The translations under genes and the position numbers were made by a program. This document shows positions 1-12,262 of a stretch of 64,000 nucleotides of DNA, piece after piece (positions within the stretch are counted from its first letter, which is position 1; each line of letters opens with the position of its first letter). The DNA lies in contig OX381721.1 of NCBI GenBank assembly GCA_947462335.1, positions 5,270,001 to 5,334,000 on the forward strand. The letters run 5' to 3'. Source of the DNA: Harmothoe impar. Lineage: Eukaryota > Annelida > Polychaeta > Phyllodocida > Polynoidae. A model generated the notes under the pieces. The model ran no database searches and was not told the DNA's origin. It worked only from the letters and a program-made list of their open reading frames with translations.

Positions 1-113
1 TCACACAGATGCTGTGCCGCAGACTTTTGAGACCTCATCTGGCCAGTCCATTATCCTGACCAGGGTGGGTCAGTCGCAGCTCCATACCAAACTGGCCAGC
101 AGATCAGGAACTG
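1..113 (+). CDS. Candidate partial exon, gene of unknown function entering from the left
   Basis: Frame 2 is open from base 2 and reads HTDAVPQTFETSSGQSIILT, then about 17 more residues, ending at CTG|GTGAGTATG, a strong 5' splice site (intron would start at 114). The exon would end in phase 1. The 5' end lies outside the window, or just after a weak AG at 7-8. The stretch is rich in Ser, Thr and Gln, and I recognise no domain. Frame 2 stays open past the donor to a TAG at 158-160, so the donor is not forced by a stop. Splicing to the segment at 161 is compatible in phase. Alternative: a chance open frame. Confidence 0.35.
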
Positions 114-160
114 GTGAGTATGCAACTACTTTCCATCTGGCCAGAGATTATTTTCTCTAG

Positions 161-369
161 CCTACCGGGCTACCGGGCTGAGTCTCAAGGGGGAGGCCTG
201 TTTTCTCCCTGTTGCATCTTTTCGAAAATCTTTCCCGGAGGAAGGTCACCTTTGTGGAACGTCATCCATGAACAGTGTCTTCACCAACACTGAGAAGAAA
301 AAACTTCAGAAGAGAGGTGGGGAATATAACTGTGTTACATGCAAAGGGAACACTAATGTGAACAGGTAG
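161..369 (+). CDS. Candidate terminal exon of the same gene, ending at TAG 367-369
   Basis: The frame that continues from a phase-1 donor at 113 is open from 161 to a TAG at 367-369 (68 codons after the two-base start). It includes the stretches FRKSFPEEGHLCGTSSMNS and KKKLQKRGGEYNCVTCKGN, which have a coding-like composition with basic and Cys residues. The acceptor TTATTTTCTCTAG at 148-160 has a good pyrimidine tract. The implied intron is only 47 bp (114-160), very short for an animal. A frameshifted pseudogene or another acceptor (AG at 143-144) are real alternatives. I recognise no family. Confidence 0.3.
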
Positions 370-3300
370 CAAACGAGGCGTCTCAGTGATAATTGAAAAA
401 ATATACACAGCTTATAATTGTGCAGGTCAGCAGTTCCATTATCACACTTTTGCTGCAGAATGTTTTAAGAGAGGAAGAATTACGATCCGTACTTGTATGT
501 AGACTCTTCTGAGCCTTTCAAGACAAGGGGAATATGGTTGACATTTTCTGGAAATGCATTTATTGACGTCCTGTCATGCCCTCTCCATTTACAATATGTA
601 CCAACTACAATAGTAGTTTCGGCTCATCTTTTCAGTAAGAACTTCTAGCATAGTTCCAAGCATATGTCTATGTTTCTGGCATTTATTGATTTCAGGCCTC
701 ACTTTTGCAACTGTTGAAACTTTGCTAGAAAGTTCTCTTTCAATTTCAGTCTCATAGAGAAATTCAGCGAAATCAAACGTATCAAATGGACATTTGTACC
801 ACACTGAAGAAATTCTACTTTAACATTTTTGATTAGTTCTGTTGATAGAGGCTACTGATAATTTTCAGTTAGAATTCTTCATTCATGATTGGATTTTCTG
901 ATGAATTTAAACTGAACATAGATATATCAGTGACTCCCAGGTGTTCAACGTCAATGTAACATGAGATCCAATTAATCAAAGTCATGTTTGAGGCTAGTAG
1001 GGGATCTTTGCAAGGCACTATTTTCTTGCAACAACTTTGTTTTTGGAGCAAAGCACAGGCGATCAAATTTCCTCCATCAGTTGAGACAAGCCGATTGTGT
1101 TCTCAATATTGAATCGAACTGAATATGTTACTGAGTCTGCATAAGACCTAGATTAATGTAATTATTGAAAATGTGCCAGATTTGACATATTTTTGAAAGG
1201 TGCAACATGTTGTGTACATAAATGTCAATGGAAGTCATGAAAACTCTAATCCATGCGGGGATCTATTTATGTGAACCAGTGGGAGCCTTACACAAATCAG
1301 GGTTATAGCCTGAACCCTTTTCATGTTGTTGTAATTGAAAATCCCCCAAACCCATCACCAGTAGAGGTTAGAAGCATGTGGGTTGCAGCTGCTTGGCAGA
1401 CATGTTGACAGACAATGTCCTGCTTGCTGAGATCTGCTGTATCACATAGGTACCAGTACTGTGAGATCATAGGGAGAGGGGGGGGGTCAGATGACTTGTG
1501 TGAAGGAATCTTTATTATCTTGTGGTATTTATATTGAAAGATTGATTGATTAAATGAAAATTTTAATTAAGACAGTATGACCAGGTCCATTTCATGGAAT
1601 GCATTTAATTGTAGCATATTAAAAGTGCTAATTGCAATATGTTGCAAATAGTCAAAAATATTTCAACTTATTCTATTTAGCTCCGTAATTTTCCCTCAGA
1701 CTTTATACAATGCAACATGCCAGGTCCTATAAATCTTTTACTGTAACTGAAGGCGAATGAGGCATAGATACTGTTTGGTGACTGGATTTATTGCATGTAA
1801 GGTACGAGAAATACAGACTCTCAGGCCATACGAACAAACAATAAATAAGAAAAAGAAAAACTGCATAAGTTCATGTGTCGGCGAAAAGTAGGCTCCTGAG
1901 TAGTAGGCAGTGATCCTCCCTGGTCGGTGGCTGCAGGCTGAGTGAAGCCACCAACCCTCTACTGGCCAGTGCCCAGCCAAAGTCATGTGACCTACAGGTG
2001 TGTGTATATGGGGTGCCAACTGTGTAGCTGACTGAGTCCGCTCAATAGTGTGTAGTTATGCAGTTCCGTGTGCATATTCATAACCTAATAATTCCTACGT
2101 AATTATTCTGCACATTAATATAAATGACACAGGGGCCTAGTCATTTTAACCTGACTTCAATGGTGCCACAATTTTTTATGTTGTTTTTACTTGTTACTGA
2201 ATATAGTTCAGTTTATAATAAAAATATTTTAAACTGATGTTAAATTATAGTCAGTCCAAAGGATGATGGTGTAGCTGGTTACGCAGGAGGCCAGTCAGAA
2301 GTTGCTGGGAGCGTATTGATATAGAGGACACTAAGGGCCGGGGTCAAGTTCCCAGTCAGGACGGTGGATGTCCTGGCTTGATGTTGGTCTCTTTGATAAT
2401 GTGATACTCTGGCCCAAATCAAAACAGGATTACTGTTAAAGGTTGCCTAGCATAGAAACTGTCCTCTCAGATGGTCAGATTTCACAGAAGATAAATTGGG
2501 AAGAAATGTGGCTCTGATAATTATAAGTCGGCGCTGATCCTAGAATTATTTAAGAACCTTGTAAGATTACTGATTCCCTTCTTCTTAGGAATATCCCATT
2601 TGGAATTGATACTTTGGGCAAAGAAGTTTGATAGTATTTGTATCAAAGAAATGCCTCCAATTAATCTAGTAAAGAGTCACTACGCTGCTTTAAGCTTCCC
2701 TCACCATCAATATCACTGTATTATGTCCTTAGAGATGCTATTCCCCTCATTTCTTTGAAACTACACCTGGGAACTTGGCAGCTGCAGAACAACTGCACTG
2801 TGAGAAGAATCATCTTACCCTTCTTTCTTTACACATAGAAATACATTGTATAGATCTGTTAAATCATTTATCTGGTATCCTTAATTAGTACTTCATGAAA
2901 AAAAACTCCTTTCGTTGCATTAGAAGGGAAACAAATTATAAAATACAGCTCAGTAAGTAAAGAGGGCCTGAATCACTTAGGCACTAGAAAGCATGACAAG
3001 AACTTCAAATATCATCATGATGAGAAGAAAATAACTTTCCATGAGCTCAAGTAGAGGCATTTTATTAGGGGCAAGCTTAGAATCCAAATACAACCTTTCA
3101 CTGTTGAATTTAGGAAACAGGTTTTTGATGTTATTACCACCGTCTTAAATATTGCTAATAGTTTGAGACATTATTATTTGTCTCTTCTTTTCTTATTATA
3201 TACTGGCTAGGACAACCCCATTGTTTCAAGATTATATGAATTCTCATCAAGATGTCATGTCTGCCCACACAAGCCCACACAAACCTCTCAAGTATGAAAC

Positions 3301-4185
3301 ATCATATATTCAGCACTTAGTACTTTCTTTTATAAGACTTTAATGTACGTTTTGCACACAGCTTTATCGAGCACGGTGATCGTCTAATAGCCCAGGGATA
3401 GACGAGAAATATCTCATGCTAATTCTGCATTTGCCTATTCCTGATGTTATTTTTTTGCACATGCTACATCAGAAATAGCTATGCAGATGTCTCTATTCAA
3501 AATCTAAAAAAAACACTAAAAAACTAGAAGGGACAAAATATCTTTCTGCAAGTGGTTATATACAGAAGCATGACACACTGATAACCTATTGTGTTTGAGA
3601 ACAAAAATATAGAGAATTCTTTGTTCTGACAGAAATTTAAAAAAAAAACCATCTATATGATCGTCTTCTTTGAAAAATTGATAAAGTAATAGTCTTTGAA
3701 AACAGCATCATTTAAACATTTAATACACCTATTTTTAAAGTACTTCCATGACTTAACCATGACTTATTTTTTTCCAGTAAACAGTAAAACCTTAAATGGT
3801 GAAAAAACATAAGATAGGAAAAATATCTTCCTTACTTCCATGACTTAACATAGCTTAACTCAGGACTTAACCTCCCCTAAAGGTTAGTTAATAGCTGTTA
3901 GAACTATTAAATCCCATCAGGTACCTTTAAACAAAATAAAGGATTGTTTCCTCCAGGTTTCGTGAATTCTCTCATTGGATATGATGTCTGCTGAAACAGA
4001 AATGACGGAAATGACGCACCTTATTTGTTGAAAATAACATTCTATTAAAGAAAATCTCAGAAAAAATGATCCAATTATAAATTTGCTATTATGATTACTA
4101 ATGCTTACAAGGACCACACACTGTATGTAGATTGATTGAGAGGAGCATACTAAAATCCGTCAGTTGGCAGAGCCCATTACTCATC
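370..4185. other. Non-coding stretch, no supported gene
   Basis: The region is AT-rich with scattered homopolymer runs, for example a G run near 1470. It holds only short Met-started open frames on the - strand (589-804, 869-1066, 1738-2019, 3917-4117) with no recognisable motifs and no convincing paired splice sites. It could be intron, 3' UTR or intergenic DNA. Confidence 0.5.
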
Positions 4186-4345
4186 TTTTGAGGATTGGCT
4201 TCATTGCTGGCAGCATTTGTCGTAGGTTGACTGACTCTGATTGGTCATACAGGTGCTTATGGTAACTAGGCCAATCAGCTGCCCAGAATCCTGCTTATCT
4301 CAAACTTACTATATGTTACCCTAAGGCTAAAGATGCCTCTTATTA
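4186..4345. repeat. Interspersed repeat R1, copy A
   Basis: This is the first of three diverged copies of one sequence in the window (others at about 10,488 and 13,946). Shared blocks, in the same order, are GGCTTCATTG, a GGCAGCATTT-like block, CCAATCAGCT and CAGAATCCTGCT. Copies differ by many substitutions and small indels, so the family is old. No coding capacity or terminal repeats were found. The class is unknown. Confidence 0.55.
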
Positions 4346-5061
4346 ATGGGGTAAGATGCAAAATAATAAGTTGAATGAAGCCACTTAATGAATGTAGGTT
4401 GGCAGCCGAGATGGGTTTATGTTACTTTAGGACGTATTCCGGTGCAAAAAATGTGATCTTACGCCTTGGGTTACTGCCAGGGTAGCAATTAGGTAGGTGA
4501 TAAGGCAGTTGATGATGTTTAATAATCAATTCACACTGGCAGAAGAATGTGAACATTATCAGGCTCCACGTTCTACATCACCATCACCATACATAGTCAA
4601 GGTAATAATTGCAGCATAAATACATATTATATGAGACCATCACCACATTACTACCCAGCACAAGTTATCTGAGGATGATCATGACGTCAATATCCTGCTG
4701 CATTAATATAATCAAGTGATCCTTTTACAATAACTAGTGAGTTCATCATATTACTTATGTATACATCATTACTTTTGAAAAAACAAACAAATTATGTGGT
4801 ACTTAAATTTTAAATGTTTTTTGGTGTTGTCAATATTTCATTTTGAAATCTGCCCTACATATCTTGAGCTCCCACTAATTTAGCATTACTCATTAAACAT
4901 AATACATTTTGACCTTCACTTGATGAAGATTTAAGAAAGACCTTTGGCTCCAGATAGACCCTGTATGGTAATGGCAGTCAGCATTGTCCATACCTGTTTT
5001 AGTGCTAGCCATGGTGACATCCATCTGCCCTTTGTCTTCCTATACCTCCCCTGGGAAACAT
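4346..5061. other. Non-coding stretch
   Basis: AT-rich unique-looking sequence. I see no open frame, RNA gene or repeat that I can support. Confidence 0.4.
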
Positions 5062-5657
5062 TAGGGAGGCCAGTATACTGCCTACCATTAAAGATAGTCA
5101 TCATTTAGCAGGTTTATAAGGACAACATACTTACCCATTGGTTTTTGAGTCCTAGAAAGTTTTTCTTTGAAAAGGTATTCAGCCAAATGTTTGAATTGTG
5201 AATATATGAAGGACGTATATCTGAACGTCTGGAAATTATTCTTTCTGAGTTTATTATTTGAATTTGTTTTTTATTTACCCAGCTTAAACTGCTAATTTGG
5301 AAAAAATCATCCAATGTAGTCTTTTTCTTTGGCAATAAGGTTATGATAGTTAACCATTAACATTAACACTAGGGAGGCCAGTATACTGCCTACCATTAAA
5401 GATAGTCATCATTTAGCAGGTTTATAAGGACAACATACTTACCCATTGGTTTTTGAGTCCTAGAAAGTTTTTCTTTGAAAAGGTATTCAGCCAAATGTTT
5501 GAATTGTGAATATATGAAGGACGTATATCTGAACGTCTGGAAATTATTCTTTCTGAGTTTATTATTTGAATTTGTTTTTTATTTACCCAGCTTAAACTGC
5601 TAATTTGGAAAAAATCATCCAATGTAGTCTTTTTCTTTGGCAATAAGGTTATGATAG
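5062..5657. repeat. Tandem duplication, two 288-bp copies with a 21-bp spacer
   Basis: Bases 5062-5349 and 5370-5657 are identical as far as I can read, offset 308 bp and separated by 5350-5369. The copies flank a short AT-rich spacer. Perfect identity implies a very recent duplication, or an assembly duplication. On the - strand each copy contains the same 73-codon frame (5114-5335 and 5422-5643) starting MPKKKTTLDDFF. I do not call it a gene because there is no codon or splice support. The LDDFF stretch resembles a PCNA-binding motif without its usual Gln. Confidence 0.9.
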
Positions 5658-8289
5658 CATTAAGCTAATGCAACCGTCGACCCATTCCCTTGTAGCCATT
5701 ACACTCTTATATGCTTTTATGTGCCATCTTATGTGCCATCAATAATCTTTTATGTGGCATCCCACTTTGATATATCCTGCAGCGTCAATCGGTCATCTTT
5801 ATTCTCCTACCCCATACCTGAGGAAGTACCTGTTCCATGCTTAGAGTGCCACCTAGCCTGCATCATATTATGTTTGACATGAATAGGCCTTCATGGTTAA
5901 AGCCAGACAGTAGACTCTGAGAATTAGCACCTCCTGTGTGCTAGAGAACATGCTACTATGTACAGCTAGGTCTGTGAAAGCAGTTGAGCCTGTTCAAGAG
6001 TCCAGTTATGTATACATAATGTCAAACCCTGGGAGTTTCGAAAGTGAAAACAATATTAAAAAACAAAGGTTGGTAAAGGTGACATTCTATCAAAGAAACA
6101 TTCAGATGGCTGACACTACATCATACAAATGTTTCATGTATCTAACTTTCAGAATGGATCATGAAACATGCCCTCATACATGTACTTGAACATGATTTCC
6201 CAGACATTTAACGCCCATGTCAAACTAATAACCAGGTGTGTGCCCTAGAGTTCTTCCTCATCTCAATAATGCATTCCTGGTTTTTAAAACACATTCATCA
6301 TTCTCAAAGTTCCCTATTGCCCAGCAGTATATTTCCATTCATGCTATTGATACCGATGAGATCTCTTTTTGAATACTCATGTTACCCTTGGAATTATATC
6401 TATAGAGATCACAGCATCCTGTACCATTTGCAGTTGCAATTGCACATCTATCATTATATGATAAATAGGACAGCACTTGTACTTCTCTTGGTATCATCTG
6501 CCCTCAGAGTGCCTAAGAGCGAGTAGCATTGGATGACAAATTACTGGGACAATAACCCTTATATGGTACTAAGATAGATCACTGTCACAGTAAAGTGGGT
6601 GCTAGCAAACAAACACTGAAACTTGAATATATTATATGCACGTATGAAGTATCAAAAGAGTTTGCATTCAAGGAGAATTCTCTGCTAATGGCCAAGCTAT
6701 CTAGTAAGTGGAATTCGAACCATTAGTCTTTTTGTTTGTGTGGGGTTTCCTGATCAATGTAAGCATCCTTTTTTATGTACCATCTGACAAATATCCTGTA
6801 ATCCAGAATGGTGGTACCTTATATAGAGTAAAGGTTTCAACGGAGACTGTAATTATATCAAGGCTGTCTATTGCAAAGTGTCTTTATAATCTGATACCAA
6901 ATACAGTAATGTGAATCTCAGCTCTCATAATTCTTCATACCCTGCTCCCTAATTAGTTTTGGAAACTGGAGGTGCCTCCTTAAATCACTGCAGGAAGCTG
7001 TGGGGATTAGATCATGGTCTGCGGGCTCTGAGGGCTGGTAAGTACATACAGCTATATACATCATAGCTTAAAAATGAGGTGTATATTACCTGCTGTGAAA
7101 CCAAAACAAATAGGTTCTTGGTAAGCCCTGTACAGGAAAACAGTCGGAAACAGCACTAGCATTCATAGTAAGACTGAGCACTTTCATTGAGGGATCGTTA
7201 TTATTGTATACATGTCATAGCATTAACTTCTTTTGAACTGAATTCCAATTTCAGAAACACAAGATTTTTTACTTTTAAATGATTCCAGCAGCAATAGAAG
7301 TATCTTCGTCCAAAACAGAACCTGTTTCTTTAAGTATGTCAGACTTTTCAGAACCTTTATCTGTGAACTTTGATAAATTAGGGATATCAGAATCTGTTGG
7401 AAGCACATACATATTTAAATGCTTTTGGAACATTCTTAGATCCTGAAGTTTGCACACATCTACAACTTTATACAGATGACTGTTTTTCCTAATATGTCCC
7501 TAAATGTATTTGGCTATTTACTTCCAGTCAGGAGGAATTCAACAAACGATGTAGCATGCCCAGTACGATATATTCCCTCTCAGTTTCCGGTATATGAGGC
7601 CAGCTTTCTATCCCATTACCAAGGTGTCTGGGCTAGATGAAGGTCTAGTCACGTGCCTGTTATTGACACATTACATGCGTGCCTACAGAGGTGTGATGTG
7701 ACATTAGCACGGCCAGGTCTGCTACAGCTCAGGCCAAACGTATGTAATGTTTGTTTCCTCATGTCAATTACTGTTCCATTAATGGGGAAGGCTCTGTTGG
7801 TCCCACAGGTCTTCATCTTGAGTACAATTAAAATGTTGGGAACAATTGAGTTGCTGCTCAGGTAAGGCTAGAATAGATTTAGTTTGGCTATATCATGCCA
7901 AGCAAGGAAAGGTGACCTGAAACTTAATATTTATGGAGATATTGTGCTATAGCCGTGTCCTAATTTCTTAGTATCTGTTCATATATACAATGACTTTGCT
8001 ATCTATCTTAACACAAAGAAATACGATGATGCATCATGTTGGTACAAGAAATTGTTACAATTCTTTTTACATTGGACAGAACTTCTCTCAGCATTGGCAA
8101 TTATACTAAAGCATCACAAGAGATAATCGTTAAAAAAAATAGGTTGAAGGCCCAAAGTTAACTAATGTATCCATGTCAATTTTGATCCCTTTCTGAAAAT
8201 AAATGCTTTATTATACGTCTGATAGAATATCAATGTAATATATTTTGATAATTTTAAAACTTAATAACTGTAACAGGCAGCGGAAAACA
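5658..8289. other. Non-coding stretch
   Basis: Several short open frames on both strands (5938-6189, 6236-6526, 6708-6914, 7653-7865 on +; 7223-7457 on -) have no recognisable motif. A CTGCAG/GTAAGT pair around 6991-7038 could bound a micro-exon but has no further support. Otherwise nothing is seen. Confidence 0.4.
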
Positions 8290-8290
8290 G

Positions 8291-8366
8291 GTCAGCCCCA
8301 TGGGGGTTCTAACCCTGGCCCCTCTGCTCTCAGGTTGAGAATGCTACCACTACACCACAGAGCTGG
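8291..8366 (-). repeat. tRNA-derived sequence (SINE head or tRNA pseudogene)
   Basis: On the - strand the sequence contains TGGTGTAGTGG, which fits the pol III A-box consensus TRGYNNARNNG. About 35 bases later comes GGTTAGAACCC, a B-box-like block with one mismatch to GGTTCGANNCC. The arrangement and length (about 75 nt) match a tRNA, most like the Asp/Glu/Gly group. The anticodon loop lacks the conserved T before the anticodon and the acceptor stem is poor, so it should not be a working tRNA. It may head a SINE whose tail runs towards lower coordinates. No A-tail or target duplication was found. Confidence 0.55.
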
Positions 8367-8904
8367 CTGCTTCTCCACTGCTCTGTCACGGTACTTGAGC
8401 TACCACGGCAGGGCAATGCACGCTCCGGCTACCCCGAGCAATACGTGCCCGCTACATAACCATAACATACTTTCCATCTGTTTTTTATTTTCCATACCAT
8501 AAAATCATCTATGTATTACACATATTCCAAGCTCTATCCAGACACATTGTCACATGCCATGACAATGCCACAGCTACACTTTCATAGTCTTTATTGACTA
8601 TATGATCATGTCAATAGATTGTGATGGCCTCTTGCCTAAATGAGTTTTAGTGATTACCTTTAAAATGTCACTGATGCTGCATCAATAATTGCTGATCTTA
8701 AAGGTTAGGGTTTCAATGATTTGAACAAATGAAAATAATCATTCATTGAGCTCAGAGGATATTGATCGGTAAACTGCTTAAGGTCAAGGCTGATTGATTT
8801 TCCTAACTGAAGGATGGCCCTTGTACTGATATAAGTTAGAAAAAGGCCCATTCCCCTTCTCATTTTCCTTTGTACATGTTCCTTCCCTTTGTGAACATCA
8901 CACA
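8367..8904. other. Non-coding stretch
   Basis: AT-rich sequence next to the tRNA-like element. Nothing else is supported. Confidence 0.35.
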
Positions 8905-9130
8905 GTAGTCCAAAATCTAATGCCTATAGATCCAATCATGCACCTGACCTGACAAACAACGCATCCAACAAAGCTCTACTCATCTTCATTCATTGACACA
9001 AACATGGTGAATCGATAAACTGTGAAGGGGTTCTGTGCACTAGGGTGATGATTGGGATGTTTGTATGCACCTATATATGTAAACAGGGCCACAGCCTGTA
9101 CTGTTTATTGAACTGACATTTAATACAAAG
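8905..9130. repeat. Interspersed repeat R2, partial copy
   Basis: This matches the right part of the R2 copies at 17,367 and 22,212. Shared blocks include GACAAACAACGCATCCAA (GGCAAACAACACATCCAA in the second copy), CTACTCATC, TTGACACAA, TGCACTAGGG and a final TATTGAACTGACA-like block. It is strongly diverged from the other copies. The left half of the repeat is missing or unrecognisable here. Confidence 0.5.
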
Positions 9131-10487
9131 GATAGTAGTTTAGGAGCTGTTGAACCTATCTGATGGGTTGGCAATGCATGTTTTATATGGTCTCATAGGT
9201 ATAAATCAGCTTTGAATTCTGAAAAAACAAACGGAGAGAAAATACGGACAACTAGGTTTAAATAGTAACAAAGGTAGTTTTCTTCTTAAAATACTTTAAG
9301 TTGTATCGATCATACAAAAAACATTATTTCAGGCTGAGTTAGCTATTTAAATTTCTCTATTTTCAGTTGGTGGGGGGGGTGTAGGCTACATCTGAAAAGC
9401 ATATTTATGTAATCTGGCAATAATGTTCATCCAAATAAGTGACTTTCTAAACTGTAAGTATCCCCTGTAGTTCTGTACAAACGCCTCTGTTAGTCCTTTC
9501 TACTTATAAAGGTGTTACCCAACCTTATTCTGTCTTTGCACAGTAATTAGACATCTGGACAGCCACATTCTAACTGGCACTGACTGATGTGTGCCAAAGC
9601 AGAATTGAAAATGCTATCAATGAGGTTTATTCCTATAACCAGCACCATTTAGAATGTAAGGGCTGAAGAGGGTGGATACATTCAATTGTAACTGTCCACA
9701 ACTGCTCTGCTTTTGTGTGTCAACAGACAAATTATATTCATTAATTAAGGGAACTGACCTCTGTTTGCTTACTTAAAATGTAGGTTAATTAACTGTCTTC
9801 AATAAAGAGACAGTCGGAACAAAATATTGAAGAATTGTTGGCAAAAACCGCGGACATGAATATTATACTTTTTGACCTAAACATGTAGCACAGTTTCCCC
9901 AACCTACATAAGTAAATATGATGAAAGTATACAACTCTATATATCAGATCCAAAATCCACGAATACAATTTGATTCTTGTGATTATGGAGACCAACATCT
10001 ACTGTGTACTTGTGGGGAATGCTCTCTCAAGAATTATGGGAAACATCTCCCTGGTGTGTGAGGAAATGAAAAAAGCATAGGATTCATCACTTTTTTCATC
10101 CAAGGCGCTCAATCTCCAATTTGTTCAATTCCTAAGCATACATGGTACTTTGATATAAAGCAATTATGAACACAACTATCCAATTATAAGTGAAAGCTCT
10201 ATGTTATCTTAAGGGCAAATACAACTGAGTTTCAGTAGTCTTTTTGGTGCAGATATCATGGAAAGCTCCTTCATTTATCATCAAGGAAAGAAGCGAGGAA
10301 ACCACTAGCGAAAACAAATATTGTAGCTAGTATATGGATCAATATTCATTGAAAACATAGAGTGGATATCTCGCATAGTGGTTGCTTTGTGAGCCAAATA
10401 CTAATAGGTGAATTAGAACTAATAACAGATGCTATATTTAGAATAGAACTGGCTGAATTGACACAGGTCAATTTGATACCTCCTGTA
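9131..10487. other. Non-coding stretch
   Basis: No supported gene. One short - strand frame (9789-9998) lacks motifs. There is a run of eight G near 9372. Confidence 0.4.
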
Positions 10488-10710
10488 TTGGCTTCATTGT
10501 TGGCTGCATTTAGCCTAGGGCGAAGGACTTAGCTGGCAGAAGGTCACATCCCTCATTATGGTAGTTGAGGCAATCAGCTTCTCAGAATCCTGCTCATTTC
10601 TCTGTTAACTTATACTACTGAATGTATGCTTTAGGCCTTATTTTACTGTATCTGACTTGCTACAAGGACTTTTCTACTGATGGTAAGTGTACTTGATTGA
10701 AATGGGTGTT
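10488..10710. repeat. Interspersed repeat R1, copy B
   Basis: Contains GGCTTCATTGTTGGCTGCAT, then CAATCAGCTTCTCAGAATCC and TGCTCATTTC, in the order seen in copy A. It also shares a right-hand block (ACTGATGGTAAGTGTACTTG, compare ACTGGAATGAGTGTACTT) with copy C, so the family extends beyond what copy A retains. Confidence 0.5.
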
Positions 10711-12057
10711 AGCGTACTTCAGCCGATGTTACCTAATGGCCCATGATAGTAGTTGAAAATAGCAGTCAATGGAAAGTGAACATGCTATTTGGTGTATTCT
10801 AGGCTACTTCTTTAAGCGCCAAGTGAAAGGTTGTGATTTTATGTATGATCTTTAACAATTAACCTGACCCCACTTTGCGGTGTTAAAGCACTGAAATGAC
10901 AGAAAGACCCCTCATGAAGTTCTATTCTTGACAACATTGTCATCATCAAGCTCTGTACAACACCAAGAATGTCAAAAACATAGTGGATGGTCACTAGACA
11001 TGATTATTTTAATAGCCTTCTACCTATTATGGAAATACTCCAAATATCTGAGCGTGGTGGAGTCTGTCCTAGGCCAGTCACCTTCAGTGCTAACATTGAT
11101 GGGACTCTACTCCTATCCTTCCATCTTTAACTTAATTTTCGTTTTAGTTAGCTCTAGATAAAAAGTATTACAGAGTTAAGTCTTGTGATGGTCCAAGGTG
11201 GTCCAAGGTGGTAAAATGAAAAAAATGATTTGTGTCTGGTGGTAGAAAAGACTGTGCTTCCCCCAAAAACTACATCAAGAGAACCTTTTATTGTTGAGTA
11301 CTCTCCAGTGCCTTTTGACCAAAGTACCAAACCACAGCAAGTGTCTTTTTATTTAAGACGTGCCTTCTCCTACTGCACGAAAGATTAGCACTATCCATCA
11401 AACCACTAAAGTTGTTCTTGAATATCAAGATCCTTAAAATTCCCCAAGAGAACTTGTATTTGCAAAGATGACCAGCACAGGCAATTTGGCTTAAACATTA
11501 AGAGAAGTTGAAAAGCCGCATTTCGAAATTATTCTTGATTGGGTTTTATTTTCAGTGAGGGTAGAAAAACACAAAATATGACAAATGTACTAAAAAATCA
11601 CATTATTGTAAAGCTTTATTTCTTTTGAAAGACACCACTGCATAGAAACAAATCTCAAGCACTATAATACACATGTATGACAAACACATGTTTTAAATGG
11701 CTATCAGGCTGAAAGTGAATCCTATCAGTGTGAGTGCATCATTCAAAATAGAGGACCTTTTGTAAGGTCATGTATTCACTACAAAACAAAATGCTAATCG
11801 GGGCCTCAAATCTTTTTCTATGCTCTTGTTTCAAAAGAGGAGAGTCCTTTGGAATCTCTGGACCTCTCAGTTCACCTGATCTGGTGTCAACCGTCGGAGC
11901 AGGCAGGATATCAGATGTCAGAACCTGTGTGCTCGTGAAGTGTACAGTGAAGTGACATGTAAATGACAGGAGCTATTTCATGTAGTATCTCATATTTCTC
12001 CAAGTGTATTTGACCCACAGTGAAATTTGTTGTTGGCCGACAGAAATGTTAGCACTT
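10711..12057. other. Non-coding stretch
   Basis: Two short + frames (10928-11161 and 11770-11955) are present without motifs or splice support. Nothing else is seen. Confidence 0.4.
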
Positions 12058-12262
12058 AAGGGCAGCATGATACCTTATTGCATCATGCCCTTGGTCGGCA
12101 TGATGCTTGAAGGCAGCCCTGGCTAGTAAAATGCCAGGGCTTCATTCAAGCATCATACCGATCCTATGGTGTTGAGACACTCCTGGAGGGTCAGCATAAT
12201 GCACCAATCCTGCACTGGTGAGTTACTCGCCAGGGCTGCATTCATGCCGCCATGAATGCATC
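12058..12262. repeat. Cluster of three hairpins (foldback or miRNA-like)
   Basis: Hairpin 1 (about 12,058-12,092) pairs AAGGGC with GCCCTT and ATGAT with ATCAT. Hairpin 2 has 30-base arms at 12,094-12,123 and 12,133-12,162 with a 9-base loop; 26 of 30 positions pair by Watson-Crick rules, including AGCCCTGGC with GCCAGGGCT. Hairpin 3 has perfect 10-base arms TGCATTCATG/CATGAATGCA at 12,237-12,246 and 12,251-12,260 with a 4-base loop. A GCCAGGGCTKCATTCA block occurs both in the right arm of hairpin 2 and at the start of hairpin 3, so the hairpins are related by duplication. It may be a MITE-like foldback, or a source of small RNA. Confidence 0.65.

Noticed and set aside
589..1066. Two - strand frames (71 and 65 codons) with protein-like composition
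   Set aside because: No recognisable motif, no good splice sites, and different frames separated by stops.
5062..5657. LTR pair
   Set aside because: The 288-bp direct repeats are only 20 bp apart, do not start TG/end CA, and have no internal region. A tandem duplication is simpler.
6991..7038. Possible 48-bp micro-exon between CACTGCAG and GTAAGT
   Set aside because: Only one isolated pair of signals; no neighbouring exon with matching phase was found.
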